From: Embiotoca jacksoni
Taxonomy: Eukaryota > Chordata > Actinopteri > Embiotocidae
Direction: 5' to 3'
Length of the DNA stretch: 64,000 nucleotides
Assembly (NCBI GenBank): GCA_022577435.1
Contig: JAKOON010000018.1
Span: 1,685,775 to 1,749,774 of the forward strand
A program made the position numbers and the translations under genes. Under the pieces are notes generated by a model that saw nothing but the letters and a program-made list of their open reading frames with translations, ran no database searches and was not told the DNA's origin. This document shows, one piece after another, positions 24,701-33,167 of the stretch (the first letter of the stretch is position 1; the number at the start of each line of letters is the position of its first letter).

Positions 24701-27138
24701 CTAATGCAACGTGTTCACCGTGCAGCATGTGAAGTATAATATAAGTTGCTTTTGCAATTTTGAGCCTGTTTCAGTAACAATCAGCCAGATTCCTCTTTTA
24801 ACTTTCTGTGTTTCCATTGCTGGTGTCTCAGACCGGCGTTAACACCTGCTTATCCAGCAGCAGACAGTTCATTATGCATGAAGTCTGTACAACTAGACAC
24901 CGACCAAGAAACTCCACATGAAGTATGAATTCATTTTTGTCGTCCTTCAGACTGGTGGAACTTTTTCTGCAGCATTAAGACAGATTCTGTCCCGCCGTGA
25001 CATGAGCGTACTAAAATAAATATTGTTTTATGGCGTCCTATTGAGGCTGTCGTCATGTTGCTCTGGAACTGAAACTCTTTAAGCAACAGTGCTGCTTCTC
25101 TCTTGTCCTCTCGTCTTCTCTTCTCGTTCCTCGGCTGCTATAGTCTGCACTGAATATCAGATTATACGGTCTGCAGTACGCAGATAGTTTTGGTTTTACT
25201 TCACCACAAATGAAATTGCATTCATCTCCATTGTATCAGTGTAGAGACAGACAAATCACAGATGGATGCAATATATCCAACCTGAGGCAAACAAATCTAT
25301 TTATTTTCAAATCAATTTTATGTTTTGATCATTTTTATCAGTGGCTCTTCTCTTTTTATTTGAGTTTTGTTTTTGCTTTTTTTTCTGCCATCTGCTCGTC
25401 CCTCCTGACGGTCTTCACTTCATATACATTCACGCTCACCACTCATCTGTTTCACTGGTTTTTGCTGAGGTTCAGCAGGTAGAAGTGTTTCACACAATAG
25501 ATACCGTCATGCTAATACGCTAACAGTTGCTAATTAGCTCTAAATACAAAGTAGAAGTGAAGGAAGTGTGTTTGGTCATAAACCAAAGTACCGCACAGAT
25601 TAAAACCTGACAGGATCATCATGTTAGAAGATGTGAAGTTAATTCAGTTCAGACTTTCATACCTGTACAAAGTGTGACTAGCTGTTTGATAGATCTGTTT
25701 CAGTCTGAGGTAGAGAGACACGGCGTGAAGCTGCAGCCAGAAAACAAGATGAGACGAAAGAATGTAAAAGGATGCTTGCGAAGGAAATTAATTTAATTAG
25801 CGTGAATTTATTTGACCAAAATAAAGCGATGGTGGGATGCCAACTCAAACTTCTCTACTTGTTCTTGTTGGGTCACATCCGTCTATGTTTAAATCAGATT
25901 GGAATTGGGGCGGCACGGTGGTGCAGTGGTTAGCACTGTCACCTCACAGCAAAAAAGGTTCTGGGTTCGAATCCGGTCCTGGGCCTTTCTGTGAGGAGTT
26001 TGCATGTTCTCCCTGTGCTTGCGTGGGTTCTCTCCGGGTTCTCCGGCTTCCTCCCATCATCCAAAAACATGCACCTCAGGTCAGGTTACCTGGCGCCGCG
26101 CTAGTGGCAGCCTGCTGCAGCAGCTCCCCCCTGAGAGCCCCCCTGCTGTAGTGAAGACATTTCCCCTCGGGGATTAATAAAGTGTATAAAATCAAATCAA
26201 AAAAGATAACAAGCTGAATATAATCTGTATTTATCTGATTTTTTCTGGGTTCCTTAAATTCCACATCTCTTGAGGATGAGAGAAAATGAATGCCGTCTTT
26301 TTCTTATTCTTTATTTGTGGTTAAATAAAACCCAGACTATCTGCACCAGACGTGAGTGAGTAATGTTCTGTGTGTGGTTTTGGGTGAACGGACCCTTTAA
26401 ATGACTCAGACTTCTCTCCCCGGAGACGAAGTTCAGAAAAGTCGTTGCAGAAAAGTCGACTGTCTCCTCCTCAACACAGTAAGCTGAATTTATATCTTTA
26501 GTGCACCAGACTGTATGAAGGCAAAAATAATTTCTGCTGACGTCCAGGACTGTAAAGGAGAGGCTGAGTGCACAGCGAGCTCTCAGAGTCGACAGCCGAG
26601 CGGAGCTCCACCTGTGGGGTGTGCAGCTCTCTGTCTCTGGAGGGCTCCGGGTTGTGGAACTAGTTCTGCCCGCATTCTCCAAATCCCCGGCCTCTCCTGA
26701 CTGCACTAAGTTATGCCTCAGTGAAAGGACTCCTTATCCCGGCCGGTATGAAAAGGTCATTTAATGCACCGTTCCCTCTGCTGACAGACCCAGAACTGGT
26801 GACTGTCAGAGGACTCTGTTATTTATGAGTCGGCTTACAGTTAAGCACCTTGCTCGTTCTAAATTGAAATCTCTTAGTGTTGCTTCCTCTTCTCTGCTGG
26901 GAGCCTATTTTCAAGGTGATGTATTAAAGGTTGTGTTATCACTTGTGGAGATGAAAGCCATCAGGATGTTTTCCTCTCCGACAATGACTGCTCTCAGGTC
27001 TTCTTTCTGTAGCAGACACACATCTCAGCACGCTGACGACGGGAACTCCTCTGACCTTCATTTTAATGCCAAGTGGACTTTTCTTTAAAAATGACCGTGA
27101 AACCACATTTCACACCATTTGTGCAGTAGGGGACTGTT

Positions 27139-27203
<65 letters not shown>

Positions 27204-29047
27204 AGGACTTCCAATGGTCCTTCTTATGACCTCCCACCCTTTAAGTGAGTGGGCTCCTGCATCCCTGAGGGGAGGCTGGCGGCAGTGCAGAGTGGGAGGA
27301 GGAGTCCTCAGGGTGAACAGTGTGTGTTACTGCATGCTAACAGCAGCTATTCTCAGACTGGGACATCTCAGGACATCCTGCTTGTCTCCGTCTGTCTGTC
27401 CTTCCCTCACTGTCTTCCTCATGCACTGTTTTTGGTCACGATGTTTCGCTCCTGACTTGTTATTTCTCTTCAGTGTCTCATCTTGTCTTCCCGTCTCATT
27501 TCCTGTCTGTCTGATGTTCTGTCTCTCTCCATCCATCCTCTCATCACCTCTTCACATCACTTATTAGTTGGAAGAACTGCATGTATGTCATTATGTCTGA
27601 CTATTCTTTCTCCTCCCTCCTGGACTCTCCTATATGTTGGATCTGAACTCTGGTCCTTGTGATCCACGATATCTCAGGTCTAAATGAATCCTTGATTCTC
27701 TCAGTGATGAAGACTTGATTCAAGATTGATAGTAGATGAATGCATCTGATGTTGCATATCTTATATTTCATCTGTTTCAGCAATTGTTGGACCTTTAAAT
27801 AATTGTAACTCCACGTCCACCTGCTTGTTTTTCCAAGAACTTTTAATTTGTCCTGTTTTAGATCTACTTTCAAGTTATTTTATTAATTCTAGTGCAAAAT
27901 AATTCCCTCAACCTGTGAGTAAGATGCTTTTTTACTGTTTAAGCTGTGTTGTTAAAGATGTTTATGATCATGTTTTGGACTTGGTTTGTTAACATTGCAC
28001 AGACCTTTTAAAGTGGAATGTTTTTGTGGCTCAGATTCATGTTTTACATAATGTGTTTACTGTCGGGACACCTGATGAAAGTTGTTATCTGTCTAATAGA
28101 GTGACGACAAGTGTTGTGTTATGCACCTGTCTGTTTTCATTGAGACTGACTGAATGAATGGTAATAAGACATCCTGTCTCGTCCTCAGGGGGAGGTCAAA
28201 GTGGAGGAACCAGGCAGCTGCTGTCCGATGTGCAGAAAGCAGTTTCCAGGTTGGTACAGCACACAGCATGCAGAAAAACATGTCACAAAAAACACCAGAG
28301 ATATTTAATTTCCCTGAATAAATGTATGAAGAGAAAAATAATCTGCAGCAGCTTTTCTATCAGAAGGGAAAACAGATAACTGGCTTTAATGCATGTAATC
28401 AAACCAAATCATTAAAAGACAACAGCTAGTGAAGCTTTTTCAGCCACGGTAATGTAAAATAGAAGAATTTAAATCCTACTTGTGGTGAAACAAACGGCTC
28501 CATATAAAGACACGATATCAGTTCTAAACCACCTCAATGGATTTGAATGTTCCACAGTTCATTCATTTTATGAGAACCTAAAAACTGAGCGCTGCAGTTC
28601 CTAATTAGAGAGAGATTACATTACTTAACCTACATTGGGCTTTAATCTGTCTCCCAGTGGAGGAAACTTCCCGTGCTGTGAGGGGCACGCCAATGTCACT
28701 GTGCTCTCTGCAGACAACATCCTGCCTCCGTCTCCTCCTTTTCTCCTTTTCTTACTTCTTTTCACGCAAATACAAAAAAAAGACCTTCTGCTATTTTTTC
28801 TTCTGGTTTCATTGTTTCTCATTTTCATTGTCTCATGTTTTCCTCTTTTGTCCTGCCTGAATTCCCCCTTCTCTCCTCCTCTTCCTGTGCTTCCTCCAGG
28901 TGAGCCCGTGCCGGAGTGCCGTCGCCATGTCCAGGTGAGGAACATCACCAAGGGAGACTGTCGGCTAGACAACGTGGAGGTCAGCTTCTGCAGGGGACGC
29001 TGTCTGTCCAGGACCGATGTCATCCTGGAGGTATGGACATGAGACAT

Positions 29048-29117
<70 letters not shown>

Positions 29118-32100
29118 TGATATGACTCTCTGAGCACCTTGAAGAAATATTGACGAGTATTGACGTCAATATGAGTGACAGCTGGTAACACGGTGAAGAT
29201 CAATGAAGCAGCCAAGTGGACGAAGAAGGACGAAGAATCGATTAAAAAAAGCTGTTGGTTGTAATTGTTTGCATAAAGCCCACGAGGGCTGCACAGTTCA
29301 TTGTGTGTAATTATAGTGTCGACTGTAATGTCAGACTCTACAGTTAGTGTTTAATACAAGGCTCATTACATTCAGACTTCAATTCCCAACAATTTACCAA
29401 AAACAGTCAAATCCGAACAAAACTACAAACATTAATGAGAACAGTTCTCACAATATACATGAAAATAATGAGCATTGCTTCAGAGGTCAGTGTGCAGCCA
29501 AATGACTCATTTGTTTTGCTCCCAAAGAGTAAATGAGGGTTTTTGGAGGAACTCAGTGCTGCTTGCAAGAGCTGCTGTCTTCTCCCTTCATCTTAGAGAA
29601 ACACAGGCCATCAGGATGGTCTACCTCCTGTCATCTGTGCTTACAGTGACACATGCAGTTCATATAGATTACATGAAAGCAGGTAAACAACAGTACATCA
29701 TTTAGTAGTTGAGTCACCATGAATCTAAATAAAGCTGCTGTGGACGGTCTGCAGGGGTCATGTGTTGACACTATTAGTGAGTCTGTCTTTTTGTGTCTCC
29801 TGTGTTCATGTGTGGTCCTTTTTTCATCCCGGTAACCTCATCGCCATGGCGACTTTGTTCTTCCCTGGCATCCATACGTCTCCACTGTAAATACAGAGTC
29901 AGTCGTGGTGGGAGATTAGTAAAAATAAACAACAGCTCAGCCAAATCTGCCATTACTTTCCTGTTACTGTGGCAACCAGGGATGGTAACCGGTGACTCGG
30001 CAGCAATGAGAAGTTCCCCTTTCATTGATCAGCAGGAGTGAAGAAGGCAGAAATTCACCAGTAGATTCAAGAGAAACAGACGCACACAGACTTTTTCAAG
30101 TGGGTGAAGCACTAATATCTTCCACTCTTCAGAGGAGCTGCAGTTGTTTTTGAATTGTTGATCGGGCACTCCTTCTTTTATCGTTCATCCTTCGCTACCT
30201 TTGGCACCGTCTCTCTCTCTCCTCCCTCGGTCTTCCTCTGCATTAATTGGACAAATGAGAAAAACTTCAGAGAAGCTACCTTCGATGCTAAATTGTTATC
30301 AAAGTCCCAAAACTGTGCAGGTATTTTATTCTAGCTGTCTAAACTCTATTTATTATAATAATTCAGTCTATCTATAATCAAAAGGCAATAATATTTTGTT
30401 AATAAATAGTCTAAAGCTGCACTAATCAATATATTTAAATAATATTCTGTCATATCCACAGTGTTGGTTCAGGTTGGTACTAATTAGGGAACGACATCCG
30501 CAGCAGTTTGAATTCTGGTTGTTCTGTGATGAAGCCTGAACTCCAAACAGCATACCATCTCTTCTTCTTTGGTTTTCTGTGGCTGGTTTGCTTGTGTGTC
30601 TTCCAGAAGGAGACTCGCTGTTCCTGCCTTGACATTTTAATGAGGTATTCTCAGAGACAAGCTGAACGTCCTGGTATGTTATTTCTGCACAAAAACAGCA
30701 TTTTAAAATTCAGCCAGCTGAATGTAGAAGTAGTCTTAGTGGTCTGGTGTCACTCTCAGCGATGAAGACACAGATAGTTGTCAACTGACACAGCAGTTCC
30801 TTTAAGACGAAGCATTTTAGCATTTTTCAGCTCATTGTTTTTTTTGTTTTTTTTTATCTCCAACTTAGATGGTTTCTCAGTAAAAGTGCACTGATGATCT
30901 CGCTGTGAGCTCCCAGCTTGGTAACAGATGTCAGACAGACAAAGTTAAACAGCTGTAGAACCAGATGTTTTCCTCTGGATGTGGTGCAGACCAAATCAGA
31001 GCTGAAATGAAAGTGAATGTCAGACTTGAATACATCCGACTTGAGAGAAACCTGATGACAAATGGATGCTAATACTTCTTTAGGTCTGCTGTAACAGTTG
31101 CTTTTACTGCCCCCAAGTGGTCAAAAATGTTTTGAATCCAGCTTTAAACTGGCTGATGTGTGTGTAGATGACTCACGTAATTTGTATGCCCATTAGAAGC
31201 AGAAAAACTTCACAACAACCTGAAGTTTTACGGCTAATGTGTTCGTAATGTGTGATATTAGCATTTGTTGGGATTAATGTTTGCGTTTACCGGTTCCGCT
31301 GAGGAACTCACTGTCCTTTCAGCTTTGTTTTGATCTCAACCAACAGAAATATCCAACTCTTGTCATTAACTACATCTGTAGTCCTGTCAGATGTTCACTG
31401 GACTTGTCAGAGCTTGTTGCTAAAGACTAACGTGTGAAATGTGAATTTATTAAAGCAAAGTAAAAAGAAGTAGCTGAAAGAAGCTAAAAAGTTAAGTGGC
31501 GGTTCATTCTGCAGTTTGACTCACATTAACGATCCTAATTTGATTCATTCTCGATGTAGGAAACATTTCCGAATGAGCTGTGAACTCTGGTGTGATTTCG
31601 ATGCACCGCAGGAAGTAAATATTCCTTTTGATGTGTTGCAGCTACGTTTTTCCCTCTTCATTGTAAATAGTGTCTGTCGGACCCTTTAAACTCTCCTTTC
31701 TGACTTATTCACCTTCATATTATAGAACATTTTCCGTTTCTTTCCTCCATCATCTTTATTCTGTTTCACACATATTCTTCTCACCTTCGGATGGTCTCTC
31801 ATAACCGTCCTCCTCCTCGTCATATTCCAATCTTCTAATTGGATCCTTCCATCTTATCCCTGTGGCTCTCCTTTCACCTCCTCGCTTCTCCTTTTACTCC
31901 TCCTCTCCCACCTCCTTCCTGTCTCCACCCAGGAGCCCTACTTGCAGTCGCTGTGTGAGTGCTGCAGTTACCGCTTGGACCCGGACAACCCGGTCCGTTT
32001 CCTCAGCCTGCAGTGTGACAGCGGAGAGAGCGAGCCGGTGGTGCTGCCGGTCATTCACAGCTGTGAGTGCACCAGCTGCCAAGGTGAGGGATGACAGGGA

Positions 32101-33081
32101 AGAACGGACCGACTCTCATGTGACATTTAAATGTATGTCAAAATGTCCACAAAGACCCAACAGACACACACTGTGTTCCCCACAGGGACAGTCCGGGAGT
32201 GTCACGCAAGACATGCACGTTACATACACTTAATTTGGTGAAGTTAAAAGAAAAACATATTTTAATGTGAGCCAGAAAAAAAAAAAAGTATTTATCATCC
32301 AGCCAGAAACATGATTACATTTTACGGTGGACTGCACTCACATGACTGGCTGACAGAAAACCCACCCGGGTGCTCCTGACCCGACGTTCGTCTTCGGTCT
32401 TGGACAATCAGTGATGTCACATCGTTATGCCCATGAAATGCAAATGACAATTGATTAATTAAGTTTCATAGCTGGACTCAAGGTGTCTGGAGTATTTACC
32501 TGACAAACCCTCATTCATGTCTCATTAACAGCATTCACTGATTTGTGACATCACTGATTGGGATGTGACATCACTGACTGGGCCAGTGTGACATCAGTGA
32601 CTGGGCTGTGACATCACTGGTTGGGCTGTGACATCATTGGTTGGGCTGTGACATCATTGACTGGGCTGTGACATCACTGTTTGGACTGTGGTAAGAGAGA
32701 GTTTGATGTCATAGATGTCACAGTATCACTCGACCATGATGTCGGTTCCTCATTATAAAAATTCTCCGTTACTTTCCACAAACACACAAACATTCGCTCA
32801 CTGACACACAAACATCCCACATGTCTGAGATCACATCGTTATCTTCGTGGAACATGCGTTCGCCTTTCTCATCATGAATAATTCAATCAAGGATCCCACC
32901 TCAGAAGCAATTATGTGCTAATCCATTCATCAACATGGCTGATTGCGTGAGCTAATTGGATGTAGCCACATACGACACAGAACACCCCCTCCCCCGCCCC
33001 CCTCCCAGCGCTGCACACGGCGGACGTCACGTCTGAAGGGTCTGCTTGTTACTGCCATCAATCTTTGATAGCATTCGATAG

Positions 33082-33167
<86 letters not shown>

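Noticed and set aside
28659..28730. Possible sspo exon reading GGNFPCCEGHANVT before the CTCK exon
   Set aside because: The exon ending at 28249 is phase 1 and joins the CTCK exon at 28900 directly in frame; no suitable donor was found after this segment.
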